In this document: positions 55,988-63,950 of the stretch, piece after piece
Numbering within the stretch: the stretch's first letter is position 1
How the letters are laid out: every line of letters starts with the position of its first letter
DNA from: an uncultured Lachnospiraceae bacterium
Lineage (GTDB): Bacteria > Bacillota > Clostridia > Lachnospirales > Lachnospiraceae
Length of the DNA: 64,000 nucleotides
NCBI GenBank assembly: GCA_910587085.1
Contig: CAJUMC010000013.1
Span: 1 to 64,000 of the forward strand
Direction: 5' to 3'
The notes under the pieces: model-generated
The model's database searches: none
The model's input: only the letters and a program-made list of their open reading frames with translations
What the model was told of the DNA's origin: nothing
Translations under genes and position numbers: made by a program

Positions 55988-56917
55988 TTATTCAGTCATA
56001 TTGATTTTCTGATCCTGATAAAGCGGATTGCTAAGTAATTCCGGGTTTTCACCGATAAAGGCTTTTGCTGCTTCCCCATCGCCCTGAAGCTGCCACATAA
56101 ACCATGCCATAACATAACCATCCTCCGAATACTGTGTCTTTCCGTGGTCAGTATTTCTGCGCCTCAGCATCACTTTATCGGCCGGTATATCGTTATAAAT
56201 TGCCGTCAGCCCTTCCTCCGTTACTACCCAGTCATCTCCTCCGCCTTCACCGGATATAAGCATCGTTGGTACATTTATCAGTGCGGCATTATAAGGCCAC
56301 TCCAATGCTTCTGCCAGTTCCTTATTTGTTGGAGACAGGGCGACAGCAGTTTTGTATGTATTCTTATGCTTCGTATTTGTTATTGCGTTGATAACGCCAA
56401 CACCTCCTTGGGAGTGACCGATGATTCCAATATTATCAAAATCAACTTTCTGATAGAAAATATTTTCTTTGTCGTTAATGACCGGATTCTCATTCAGCCT
56501 CTGCAAATGAACAATGCACATTTCAGCTCCGAAAGCGTTCCATGAGCAGGTTTCTTCTGTTGCAATAACAATAAAGCCCCATGACGCATAATGCTCATAT
56601 ATAGGTTTCGACTTAGATGCTTTCCAGCCTGTTCCGTTGCAGACAACAATAACAGGATAAACTTTATCTTCTGTTTTAAGCCCTTTTGGATAATATATTT
56701 CATATTTTTCAAATACCTGTACGGCAGTTTCTTCATAATATGAAACCTCATATACACCATCCCCAAGATATTTCGCTTCGATGTCACCGCCCGTTTCTAT
56801 TTTTTTGGTGTAATCTTTTGCAATCGCAGACTTATTTGATAAGTACATAAGCAGGATCACAACCAAAATAACTATACAAATAATTATGATTCCAATGATC
56901 TTTAACGCTTTTCTCAT
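55988..56917 (-). CDS. Membrane-anchored alpha/beta hydrolase
   Basis: Predicted 309-residue protein with an N-terminal transmembrane anchor (MRKALKIIGIIIICIVILVV) and an extracytoplasmic alpha/beta-hydrolase domain. The nucleophile elbow is IGIIGHSQGGVGVI and a candidate catalytic His is in RRRNTDHGKTQYSE. The oxyanion region VYPVIVVCNGTGWKASKSKP is also typical. It resembles dienelactone/PET-hydrolase-like esterases, but the substrate is unknown. The ATG at 56917 follows GGAGG. It is adjacent to a decayed paralogue fragment and divergent from a TetR regulator, which may control it. Confidence 0.82.
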   Translation of the reverse strand: MRKALKIIGIIIICIVILVVILLMYLSNKSAIAKDYTKKIETGGDIEAKYLGDGVYEVSYYEETAVQVFEKYEIYYPKGLKTEDKVYPVIVVCNGTGWKASKSKPIYEHYASWGFIVIATEETCSWNAFGAEMCIVHLQRLNENPVINDKENIFYQKVDFDNIGIIGHSQGGVGVINAITNTKHKNTYKTAVALSPTNKELAEALEWPYNAALINVPTMLISGEGGGDDWVVTEEGLTAIYNDIPADKVMLRRRNTDHGKTQYSEDGYVMAWFMWQLQGDGEAAKAFIGENPELLSNPLYQDQKINMTE

Positions 56918-56939
56918 ATTATACCCCTCCAATATTGAT

Positions 56940-57153
56940 CTACTGATTTTGATAAAACTCATTTTCAGGCAATCCCGGATTTTTTCGGATAAAAGTTATT
57001 GCTGTTTTCTCATCCCCCCTGAAGCAGCCGCATAAACCAAGCCGTTACATAGCCATCTGCTTTATACATTGCATCGTCGTGTGCCATGCCAATCTTCTTG
57101 CCATAATTCCCGGAGAATTAATTTTATTGTACACAGCATTCACAGCCTCCAGT
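56940..57153 (-). pseudogene. Decayed 3' fragment of a second alpha/beta hydrolase
   Basis: In the minus direction the sequence is homologous to the C terminus of the neighbouring hydrolase: VNAVYNKI, then after a frameshift MAHDDAMYKADGYVTAWFM, then after a one-base insertion in a G run DEKTAITFIRKNPGLPENEF. The intact neighbour has LTAIYNDI, then QYSEDGYVMAWFM and IGENPELLSNPLYQ. At least two frameshifts and loss of the 5' end make it a pseudogene. It ends upstream at a CCAGCAT microsatellite (57155-57187). Confidence 0.85.
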
Positions 57154-57154
57154 C

Positions 57155-57187
57155 TCCAGCATCCAGCATCCAGCATCCAGCATCCCT
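57155..57187. repeat. CCAGCAT microsatellite
   Basis: Four tandem copies of CCAGCAT mark the broken 5' end of the hydrolase pseudogene. The rest of the 56918-57380 region is AT-rich promoter sequence for the TetR gene. Confidence 0.8.
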
Positions 57188-57280
57188 AAAACAATAGCAA
57201 CAAGAAAAAATTATCAATAAGATAATCAACTGTTTATGTATAGGTGTCATTTTCTTTTTCATTCGTTCTGCTGTTTTCTA

Positions 57281-57356
57281 TTGACTTTTTATTTTCACCG
57301 TGCTATGATAGCGTTGAAACAATCGTATTGACAATATAATTGTATCATCGTATTTT
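57281..57356 (+). promoter_or_regulatory. Two promoters and possible operator upstream of tetR
   Basis: TTGACT (57281-57286) with TATGAT (57304-57309), and TTGACA (57328-57333) with TATTTT (57351-57356), both have 17-base spacers. Around the second one, the ACAATATAATTGT stretch is nearly palindromic and is a candidate TetR operator for autoregulation. Confidence 0.55.
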
Positions 57357-57380
57357 CTTTGTGTCAACAGGAGGTGAAAA

Positions 57381-57914
57381 ATGAGACAAACCTCGAAAAA
57401 TGTATCACCGTTCAGCAATGAAGTGAGAAATGCTTATGTTATAGAGCATATTACTGACGCGCTTCTGAAACTGCTGCGGGACAAGCCTGTCGGGGACATA
57501 TCCATCAGTGAATTATGCGATCTTGCCGGAATCGGCAGAGCTTCCTTTTATCGGAATTTTGAAAGTAAAGAGGATATTCTCCGAAGATATATTAATAAAA
57601 TATTCAAGGAATGGACAAACGAGGCAGACAAAAAAGAAAACAGACCGTTAAGCGAATTGCTCGGCTTACTGTTTGCGCACTTTGAAAAGCATAGGGATTT
57701 TTACCGCCTGCTAAATGAAAGAAAGCTTATCTATCTTTTGAAAGATGTTATCATCGGGCTTTGCGGACCGAAGCCGGAGCAGGATAAGGTGGAAGCATAT
57801 GCGAGAGCCTATGTTGCCTATGCACTGTACGGATGGATCGAAGTGTGGTTTGAAAGAGGAATGCAGGAAACAGCAGAAGAGATAGCGGGGATGTTCAGCG
57901 AAAGAGGACTATAA
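57381..57914 (+). CDS. TetR/AcrR-family transcriptional regulator
   Basis: Predicted 177-residue repressor. The N-terminal helix-turn-helix covers about residues 15-62 (ITDALLKLLRDKPVGDISIS, ELCDLAGIGRASFYRNFESK). The C-terminal ligand domain is helical and fits the short TetR subgroup (LLFAHFEKHRDFYRLLNERK). AGGAGG precedes the ATG. It is divergent from the alpha/beta hydrolase and its decayed paralogue, so it may control hydrolase expression; the ligand is unknown. Confidence 0.92.
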   Translation: MRQTSKNVSPFSNEVRNAYVIEHITDALLKLLRDKPVGDISISELCDLAGIGRASFYRNFESKEDILRRYINKIFKEWTNEADKKENRPLSELLGLLFAHFEKHRDFYRLLNERKLIYLLKDVIIGLCGPKPEQDKVEAYARAYVAYALYGWIEVWFERGMQETAEEIAGMFSERGL

Positions 57915-57961
57915 TGCGGATTGCAGCAGTTAATGCTGCAAAATATTTTTTGTATATGTAT

Positions 57962-57990
57962 CAGCCGCCTGTTTAGGGCGGCTGCTTCTT
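57962..57990 (+). terminator. Terminator after the TetR gene
   Basis: CAGCCGCC pairs with GGCGGCTG around a short loop and is followed by CTTCTT. It lies about 50 bases after the stop. Confidence 0.65.
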
Positions 57991-58065
57991 AATACCATGG
58001 CACACCATGATCGGGTATCTCACACAGGTCTTGATGATTAATATCTGTTAAGCATCTTTACGTTC

Positions 58066-58554
58066 TCATTCCTGCCAGCCCTTCATCCACGGGATACCGT
58101 CCCACAGCTTCCCCGTGCGGATAAAATACTCAATGGCGGTCATCACGGCGTCTTTATCCGCCGTAGTGTACTTTCGAAAAATGATGGACTGGCCATCCGA
58201 ACATTCAATATCCGTTTCTTCTTCAGAGTCCAGATACTCCGGGTCATAAGTAGAAAACCATGCTGCCTGCTCACCCACCATGCCGCTGTTGTCTCTCAAA
58301 TACTGCAAAGCAAACAACCCGTCACCGCTCTCCAGCTCCATAATATCCTCTTCCAAATCCGGGTTATTGGTAAGGTAGATATCCCCCCACAGACCGTCCC
58401 TGAGATTTTTCAGAATTTGCTGATAATTGTCCGGGGTAATCTCCTTAGGATCATCCGGCCAGCAGACATAGTACTTCACGGAAATCCCTTCCGGCATCGC
58501 GGCCGGAGTCTCATTCTTTGGTATAAATTCTATGTACTCTTTCAAATTGCTCAT
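58066..58554 (-). CDS. Imm1-like orphan immunity protein or hypothetical
   Basis: Predicted 162-residue acidic cytoplasmic protein. The C-terminal segment (AVMTAIEYFIRTGKLWDGIP, then WMKGW) resembles the ending of Imm1 immunity proteins, where a helix is followed by FLxTGxxPxxVxW. SGDGLFALQYLRDNSGMVGE upstream also fits a beta-sheet immunity fold. No toxin gene is adjacent, so it would be an orphan. The ATG at 58554 follows AGGAGG. The Imm1 link is tentative. Confidence 0.55.
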   Translation of the reverse strand: MSNLKEYIEFIPKNETPAAMPEGISVKYYVCWPDDPKEITPDNYQQILKNLRDGLWGDIYLTNNPDLEEDIMELESGDGLFALQYLRDNSGMVGEQAAWFSTYDPEYLDSEEETDIECSDGQSIIFRKYTTADKDAVMTAIEYFIRTGKLWDGIPWMKGWQE

Positions 58555-58910
58555 TTCTAACCTCCTGTCACTCTCGGTTTTATCGTTGACTTTATTATAG
58601 CACTTCATTTCCAAAAAAGATATTAATTTTTTCACTTTATAATAAAAAACCGGCTCATTCAATGTATGGAGAAGGATACATCTATAAAAGGATTCTCGAT
58701 ACTCCGCATTCGTCGGTATTACTAGCAAAAGTTTATTTCCAGGTTATATATAAAACGTATTTTCCTACCGAAAGCAATCCTCATTTTATGTCCGTTCCGG
58801 ATATTCAGCCTGTTTCTGTTCCTGGAAAACGGCAGTGCTGTTTGCGAGATGTTAGAGTTTTTCTCTGGCGCCTTATTCTTTTATCTTTTTCGATATACTA
58901 TTGACATTAG

Positions 58911-58935
58911 ATATACTGTGTAGTGCACTGTATAT
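58911..58935. promoter_or_regulatory. Palindromic operator candidate of padR
   Basis: ATATACTGTG-N5-CACTGTATAT is an inverted repeat just upstream of the PadR gene (ATG 58952) and overlaps its promoter region; a TTGACA sits at 58901-58906 but without a good -10 at 17 bases. Autoregulation by PadR at such a palindrome is typical. Apart from this, no gene is supported in 58555-58951. Confidence 0.6.
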
Positions 58936-58951
58936 TAAGGAGGTACAGTAA

Positions 58952-59284
58952 ATGAATATTGAGGAATGGAAATCACAAATAAAAAGAGGAACGCTTGAAT
59001 TTTGCATTTTACTTCTAATCAGACAGCAATCTTCCTATGGATATGAAATTATCAGTATATTAGATAAATATCCGATTATTGCTGCGAAAGAAAATACTAT
59101 TTATCCTCTGCTCAGGCGATTGTTAAAAGAAGAATACATTTCTTCCTCCTGGCAAGAAGGAACAGAGGGCTTACCGCCCAGAAAATATTACTCCATTACA
59201 GACAAAGGGCAGGAATACATCGGCGCAATGTCTGCTGAATGGGAAAACCTGCTTGATGCAATCAAAGAAATAAAAGGAGAATAA
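58952..59284 (+). CDS. PadR-family transcriptional regulator
   Basis: Predicted 110-residue winged-helix repressor. It has the family N terminus EWKSQIKRGTLEFCILLLIR, then SSYGYEIISILDKYPIIAAK, and the recognition-helix region TIYPLLRRLLKEEYISSSWQ with the wing LPPRKYYSITDKG. AAGGAGG precedes the ATG. It is directly followed by a DUF1700 membrane gene (two-base spacer), the common PadR-DUF1700 pair. It probably represses its own operon. Confidence 0.93.
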   Translation: MNIEEWKSQIKRGTLEFCILLLIRQQSSYGYEIISILDKYPIIAAKENTIYPLLRRLLKEEYISSSWQEGTEGLPPRKYYSITDKGQEYIGAMSAEWENLLDAIKEIKGE

Positions 59285-59286
59285 TC

Positions 59287-59868
59287 ATGGAAAAAGTGTT
59301 AGATGAATATCTTGAAAAAATGGAAAAATACCTGAAACCCATTCCCGTTTCAGAACGGGTTGACATTATCAATGAAATCAAAAGTGAAATGCAGGAATTG
59401 CAATGCAACGGAGTTCCTGCGGAAACGATAATCGAAAGACTGGGAAATCCAAAAGACTTAGCAAAAGCGTACCTTGGAGATTTGCTCTCCAAAGAAAGCA
59501 GATTCCGTTGGAATAGATTTCTGACGGTCTGCGCTTTTTACAGCTTAGTAGGATTTTCAGGAATGTTCGTTATTCCATGTTTAGGTATTATAGCCCCTGC
59601 CTTTATTGTTCTGGGGATTGGTGCTCCTGTCTTAGGTGCCGTAAAAATGATTGACTATATATTCAATCTTAATATTCCTTATATGGAAAACATCGGGATA
59701 TCCCTTGGAGAAATGGTTACGTTTAACCCTGTCACAGAATTTATTATTTCATTAATTGTTGGTGTACTTATTTGTTTGGCGGGGCGTATTGCATGGAAAT
59801 TGCTGGTGCTTTATTGCAGAAAAATAAGTAAAACTGCAGGTCGATTATCTTATGAGGAAAGAGAGTAG
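59287..59868 (+). CDS. DUF1700 (HAAS-domain) membrane protein
   Basis: Predicted 193-residue protein. Residues 1-70 form a cytosolic helical domain of the HAAS/DUF1700 type (LDEYLEKMEKYLKPIPVSER, IERLGNPKDLAKAYLGD). Several transmembrane segments follow (about 80-120 and 155-180). This family is nearly always encoded with a PadR regulator. Its biochemical role is unclear; envelope-stress sensing has been proposed for related proteins. It lies two bases after padR. Confidence 0.85.
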   Translation: MEKVLDEYLEKMEKYLKPIPVSERVDIINEIKSEMQELQCNGVPAETIIERLGNPKDLAKAYLGDLLSKESRFRWNRFLTVCAFYSLVGFSGMFVIPCLGIIAPAFIVLGIGAPVLGAVKMIDYIFNLNIPYMENIGISLGEMVTFNPVTEFIISLIVGVLICLAGRIAWKLLVLYCRKISKTAGRLSYEERE

Positions 59869-59932
59869 TATCTTATTTGATTCCTGCCTTCCGGCATTAC
59901 CAGCATTATCAGTCTTGATAAAACGGATTGGT

Positions 59933-59987
59933 TCGGTGCTGTTAATAATTCGGTGCCGTTAAATAAATTTGGTGCTGTTAATAATTT
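59933..59987. repeat. Three short tandem repeats
   Basis: Three imperfect copies of [T]TCGGTGC[T/C]GTTAA[T/A]AA(T/A) at about 18-base spacing lie between the DUF1700 gene and the following terminator. The rest of 59869-60096 holds no gene. Confidence 0.6.
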
Positions 59988-60002
59988 TTTTCTCTGAACA
60001 GC

Positions 60003-60034
60003 AAAAAAGGCTGCCGGAGCAATATACTCCGGCA
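60003..60034 (-). terminator. Terminator after the ABC ATPase gene
   Basis: On the minus strand GCCGGAG pairs with CTCCGGC around a short loop, followed by AGCCTTTTTT. It lies about 65 bases after the stop at 60097. Confidence 0.8.
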
Positions 60035-60096
60035 ACCCTCCGTCTGCTTTCTTACCCGCAGCTATGTAACGCTGCCGCACCGCAGGGGGCTTCCGA

Positions 60097-61209
60097 TCAG
60101 TGGGTAATGCACTGCTCGGTCTCCTTGTCGAAGACATGCATCTTCGAAAGGTCAAGCGCAATCTTGATGGTGTCGCCCGGTCTTGCCGTCGTGCGCGGAT
60201 TTACGCGGGCGGTGATGCTGAACTGATCCACGTCGAAATACAGGAATACCTCGGCGCCAAGTAGCTCGTATACCTTTACGGTAGCCTCGATCACGCTCTC
60301 CGGGGAATTGCTGATAAACATTTCCTCATCCTTGACATCCTCCGGACGGATACCGAGAACAACCGTCTTATCCTCATAATTGCCCTCGATCAGCTTCTTT
60401 GCCTTCGCCTCCGGAACCCGGATGGAGTGCGAGCCGAACATAAGCATAACGTCATTGCCGTTCTTCACAACCTTGCTGTCGATAAAGTTCATCTGCGGCG
60501 ATCCCATGAAACCTGCTACGAAAAGGTTATCCGGTCTGTCGTAGAGGTTCTGAGGCGTATCCACCTGCATGATAACGCCGTCCTTCATAACGACGATTCT
60601 CGTACCGAGGGTCATGGCCTCCGTCTGGTCATGGGTAACGTAGATAATGGTGGTCTCCAGTCTCTGATGAAGCTTGGAGATCTCAATTCTCATCTGAACA
60701 CGGAGCTTTGCATCCAGGTTGGAGAGCGGCTCATCCATCAGGAACACTTTCGGGTTACGCACAATGGCACGTCCCATGGCAACACGCTGTCTCTGACCGC
60801 CGGAAAGAGCCTTCGGCTTACGGTCTAACAGATGCTCGATATCAAGAATCTTGGCAGCCTCATGCACAAGCTTGTCAATCTGATCCTTCGGAGTCTTTCT
60901 CAGCTTAAGGCCGAATGCCATGTTATCATATACGGACATATGCGGATACAGAGCGTAGTTCTGGAATACCATCGCGATATCTCTGTCCTTCGGCTCAACA
61001 TCGTTCATGATCTTGTCCCCGATCCAGAGCTCGCCGCCTGTAATCTCCTCAAGACCCGCAATCATGCGGAGAGTCGTGGACTTTCCGCAGCCGGAAGGGC
61101 CTACGAAAATGATGAACTCCTTGTCCTCAACCTCCAGATTGAAGTTCTTAACAGCGACAAATCCGTTTGGATAGGTCTTGTTAATATTCTTTAACGATAA
61201 ACTAGCCAT
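60097..61209 (-). CDS. Sugar ABC transporter ATP-binding protein (MsmX/UgpC-like)
   Basis: Predicted 370-residue ATPase that energises several carbohydrate importers. Walker A is GPSGCGKST, the signature is LSGGQRQR, Walker B is VFLMDEPLSNLD, and the H-loop is IYVTHDQTEA. The C-terminal regulatory domain (TOBE-like, about 245-370) contains MGSPQMNFIDSKVV and GIRPEDVKDEEMFI. It stands alone, without permease or binding-protein genes, as MsmX-type multitask ATPases often do. GAGGAGG precedes the ATG. Confidence 0.93.
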   Translation of the reverse strand: MASLSLKNINKTYPNGFVAVKNFNLEVEDKEFIIFVGPSGCGKSTTLRMIAGLEEITGGELWIGDKIMNDVEPKDRDIAMVFQNYALYPHMSVYDNMAFGLKLRKTPKDQIDKLVHEAAKILDIEHLLDRKPKALSGGQRQRVAMGRAIVRNPKVFLMDEPLSNLDAKLRVQMRIEISKLHQRLETTIIYVTHDQTEAMTLGTRIVVMKDGVIMQVDTPQNLYDRPDNLFVAGFMGSPQMNFIDSKVVKNGNDVMLMFGSHSIRVPEAKAKKLIEGNYEDKTVVLGIRPEDVKDEEMFISNSPESVIEATVKVYELLGAEVFLYFDVDQFSITARVNPRTTARPGDTIKIALDLSKMHVFDKETEQCITH

Positions 61210-61282
61210 TTTTGTTCCTCCTCAATTTCATTGCACTGTAATTCTTCTCGCTCAAAAGCATATATCTCAGCTGCATAGTTTT

Positions 61283-61288
61283 ATTATA
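61283..61288 (-). promoter_or_regulatory. Probable -10 of the ABC ATPase gene
   Basis: On the minus strand TATAAT lies about 75 bases upstream of the start. The region 17 bases further upstream (TGGCTT) is a weak -35. Confidence 0.35.
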
Positions 61289-61392
61289 CAACAAGCTGCA
61301 CGGAAAAGCCATAGAGCAATTATACAAATAACGTTTTTGCATTTTGTCTAAATTGTACATTGCCGTCTTTTCTTCTACATTCCGGCCGGTTT

Positions 61393-62295
61393 TTACGGGA
61401 TTTTCGCCTGTTCCGGAGCATCCTGCTGCCGGTACCTAAGAAAGCCCTCCCCCATCACCTCGCGTGCGTCGCTCACAATCACAAAAGCATTCGGGTCCCT
61501 TCGGTGCGCAATGTCAAGTACCCGCACCATCTCTTTTTTCGAAACAACGCAGAAAAGCACCCTTTTTTCCGCGTTGGAGTACATGCCCCTCGCGCTGAAC
61601 CCGGTAACGCCGCGCTCAAGCGCCGTCATGATTTCCTCTGCAATTTCCTGATAACGGTCTGAAATAATATATGCCATCTTGGCAAATTTCATGCCTTCCA
61701 TAATCCCGTCCGACACCTTCGCAACGATATAGACGGAGATTATCGCATACATGGCCCGGTTGATGCCGAACACGAAGACGCCCGCAGCCACAATAAAACC
61801 GTCCACAATATTGAGCAGCTTTGGGACAGAAAGATGCTTTTTCTTCTCATGTATCAGCATACATAGAACATCTGTTCCTCCAGTTGTGCTCATTGTTGCC
61901 AGCACCAGCCCCATCCCGGCCCCGCCGATCACCCCGCCGAACACGCAGGCCAGCAGGAGATCATCCTCAAAAATCGGTACGGTCGGCACAAGGAACAGGA
62001 ACACGGAGAGAAGCGCCGTTGCAAGCAGCGTCCTTGTTATAAATTTTTTCCCGAACAGCTTCCACGCCGCTATCAGCAGCGGAATATTGCAGAGAAGGTT
62101 GGTCGCCCCGAGCGGAATCTCAAACGGAAGATACTGACCAGACAGATATTTAATTGAAATTCCGAGCCCGGTCACGCCTCCCGTCACCATGCCGGCCGGG
62201 TCATACACCCAGTTTGTCGACAGCGCGATCAGCAGCACGCCGGCAACCAGCGCAACCGAGTTTCTGAATCTGTTTTCCTCCCAGTCCGAAAGCAT
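61393..62295 (-). CDS. YitT-family membrane protein
   Basis: Predicted 300-residue protein of the YitT/DUF161 family. Five or six transmembrane segments in the first about 200 residues contain the repeated Gly-rich pattern (AGMVTGGVTGLGISIKYLSG and VIGGAGMGLVLATMSTTGGT). The C-terminal cytosolic domain of DUF2179 type covers about 215-285 (ALERGVTGFSARGMYSNAEK, VFCVVSKKEMVRVLDIAHRR). The ATG at 62295 follows GGGAGG. It is 10 bases after the 150-residue gene, so they are cotranscribed. The transported or sensed ligand is unknown. Confidence 0.9.
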   Translation of the reverse strand: MLSDWEENRFRNSVALVAGVLLIALSTNWVYDPAGMVTGGVTGLGISIKYLSGQYLPFEIPLGATNLLCNIPLLIAAWKLFGKKFITRTLLATALLSVFLFLVPTVPIFEDDLLLACVFGGVIGGAGMGLVLATMSTTGGTDVLCMLIHEKKKHLSVPKLLNIVDGFIVAAGVFVFGINRAMYAIISVYIVAKVSDGIMEGMKFAKMAYIISDRYQEIAEEIMTALERGVTGFSARGMYSNAEKRVLFCVVSKKEMVRVLDIAHRRDPNAFVIVSDAREVMGEGFLRYRQQDAPEQAKIP

Positions 62296-62305
62296 AGAAT
62301 CCTCC

Positions 62306-62758
62306 CTATTGTTTCGTGTAGCCGCCACGGACAAACACGGTCACATTGCCGGAGGCGCGAATTCCGGAGTCGTCCGCGGGCGAAAGATACAAATGATATT
62401 TGATAGCGGAATTTCCGTCGCGGAACAATTCTCCCGTGGTCAGATTGACAAGCCCGTCGGAGCCAGTCACCTCTGCATTGCCGCTGTAGACCATAAGCTC
62501 CCCGCCGCCCTTTACCGAGATCCGGTCGCCGCGGGAGAGCGTCACACGGGAAAACATCCCTCCTGCGCTGCCGCCGGCAAGCTCGGAAAGGCGCTCATCC
62601 AGATAGGATTTTGTGATAAGCGGGTCGCCGGCAGACCCCGGAACCGCTCCCGAAGCCCCTTTCGCCATCCCCGCGCCGTAGATTGCTGCCCCGCACACTG
62701 CAAGTGCAAGAATCAGCAAAGCCAGTTTGATCCATCGCTTTATTTCCGTTTTTCTCAT
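62306..62758 (-). CDS. Small anchored hypothetical protein upstream of YitT
   Basis: Predicted 150-residue protein with an N-terminal transmembrane helix (IKRWIKLALLILALAVCGAA) and an extracytoplasmic beta-rich part (VTLSRGDRISVKGGGELMVY, then DGLVNLTTGELFRDGNSAIK). The repeated beta-turn pattern suggests a small beta-sandwich. No family is recognised. It lies 10 bases before yitT; the pair may act together. Its ribosome binding site is weak (GGCGGGGAAGA). Confidence 0.7.
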   Translation of the reverse strand: MRKTEIKRWIKLALLILALAVCGAAIYGAGMAKGASGAVPGSAGDPLITKSYLDERLSELAGGSAGGMFSRVTLSRGDRISVKGGGELMVYSGNAEVTGSDGLVNLTTGELFRDGNSAIKYHLYLSPADDSGIRASGNVTVFVRGGYTKQ

Positions 62759-62960
62759 TCTTCCCCGCCGCCTTTTTTTCTATTCTTCTGCTTTTCCTCC
62801 CCAAAACATTAGTTCCTCAGCCGGGCTTTTGCGCCTTACTGCCCGTTTGCCCGCCGTTTTTATTTATCTGTCCGATTCAGTGACTTTTCTGAATGAACAA
62901 TTTCCTGCCGGCGCTTTTCTGACTGGATTCTTCCGCTGCCCGTCTTCTCCACATTCCTCT

Positions 62961-63752
62961 CTATTTTCCCGACAGCTGCATACGCGCCCGGTCGCGATCC
63001 AGACGGTATCCGCCGTTTTCCCGGCTTCCGGCCAGCAGCGCTGCAGAGCAGTCCTGAAGCTGAAGCAGGGCCAATGTTTCCGCATAGTATGCAGGAAGCG
63101 TCCCCTCCGGCTCTGCTCCTTCCCCGAAGCGGCCGGTCAGCCTTCCCAGAGCCTTCCGTGAGACGGCGCCGCTCTCAAAAAAATCCACCGCTTCGGAACT
63201 GAACACCCAATATTCGCCGCCGGATGCAAACCAGCGGCCCGCCTGCTCTTCGGTCAGCGCCGAGGCGCTCCCGAACGAACATAAAAAGTCCTCTCCCCAT
63301 TTGCCTGCCAGCAGCTCTGCTGCCTCGCCGCCGCCCATATAGTCTGTCAGCACGCTCAGACGGCACAGCTGCGGCATGGCAGGATACCGCACCGACAGAC
63401 GGCGGTACTGCTCCTCTGAAAATTCCAGGCGGGTATCGGACGGCGCCGTATACAGCCCCAGCTTTCCCCGCGCGGCATCCAGCACGCCGACAACGGCAAA
63501 CGGTTTTTCCGCATCCACAAAATACAGGAATGTCCACCTTCTGGCCGGCTCCTGCGGAACTTTGCCCGCTTTGTTTTCCTCCGTCCAGTCCGTTTCTTCC
63601 TCTCCGCCCCGGTAATCACGAAGGAACGCATCGACCTCCCCGGGCACCGCAAAGAAGCTCTGTGCAGCCAGGTAGCCTGCAAAAAATGCTGCGCTCACAA
63701 GGCACAGTCCCAAAATAAAAAAAACTCCCGTCAAAGCCGCTCTCCGCTTCAT
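62961..63752 (-). CDS. LCP-like membrane-anchored hypothetical protein
   Basis: Predicted 263-residue protein with an N-terminal transmembrane segment (TGVFFILGLCLVSAAFFAGY) and an extracytoplasmic domain. The segment FAVVGVLDAARGKLGLYTAP followed by SDTRLEF, and MPQLCRLSVLTDYMGGGEAA, resemble the LytR-CpsA-Psr pattern of substrate-binding strands, but the family's conserved Arg/Asp set cannot be placed with certainty. It may be a divergent LCP protein that attaches polymers to the wall, or a related but inactive protein. CGGAGG precedes the ATG at 63752. The 62759-62960 region downstream holds no gene. Confidence 0.6.
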   Translation of the reverse strand: MKRRAALTGVFFILGLCLVSAAFFAGYLAAQSFFAVPGEVDAFLRDYRGGEEETDWTEENKAGKVPQEPARRWTFLYFVDAEKPFAVVGVLDAARGKLGLYTAPSDTRLEFSEEQYRRLSVRYPAMPQLCRLSVLTDYMGGGEAAELLAGKWGEDFLCSFGSASALTEEQAGRWFASGGEYWVFSSEAVDFFESGAVSRKALGRLTGRFGEGAEPEGTLPAYYAETLALLQLQDCSAALLAGSRENGGYRLDRDRARMQLSGK

Positions 63753-63797
63753 GCCGCACCTCCGTTCCAAGCCTCTGAAGCTTTTTTCTGTCAGTTT

Positions 63798-63826
63798 AGT
63801 ATACGTTGCCGTTTTTCCGATGTCAA
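63798..63826 (-). promoter_or_regulatory. Promoter of the LCP-like gene
   Basis: On the minus strand TTGACA (63821-63826) and TATACT (63798-63803) are separated by 17 bases, close to consensus. It is back to back with the SDR promoter. Confidence 0.8.
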
Positions 63827-63828
63827 GC

Positions 63829-63857
63829 TTGCAGAAATGGAATTTCCGGGATATAAT
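63829..63857 (+). promoter_or_regulatory. Promoter of the SDR gene
   Basis: TTGCAG (63829-63834) and TATAAT (63852-63857) are separated by 17 bases. It lies about 95 bases upstream of the SDR start and is divergent from the LCP-like promoter, with the two -35 elements three bases apart. Confidence 0.8.
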
Positions 63858-63950
63858 ACCGGTAATTTGAGAAAACTGCTTCAATGTAATTTTTTAACAA
63901 ATATTAGCACATTCCCCCAATTTCTGTATTATGTCACAAGGAGAAACACT

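Noticed and set aside
58662..58904. An 80-residue plus-strand ORF before padR
   Set aside because: There is no ribosome binding site or recognisable composition; it lies in promoter-like AT-rich DNA.
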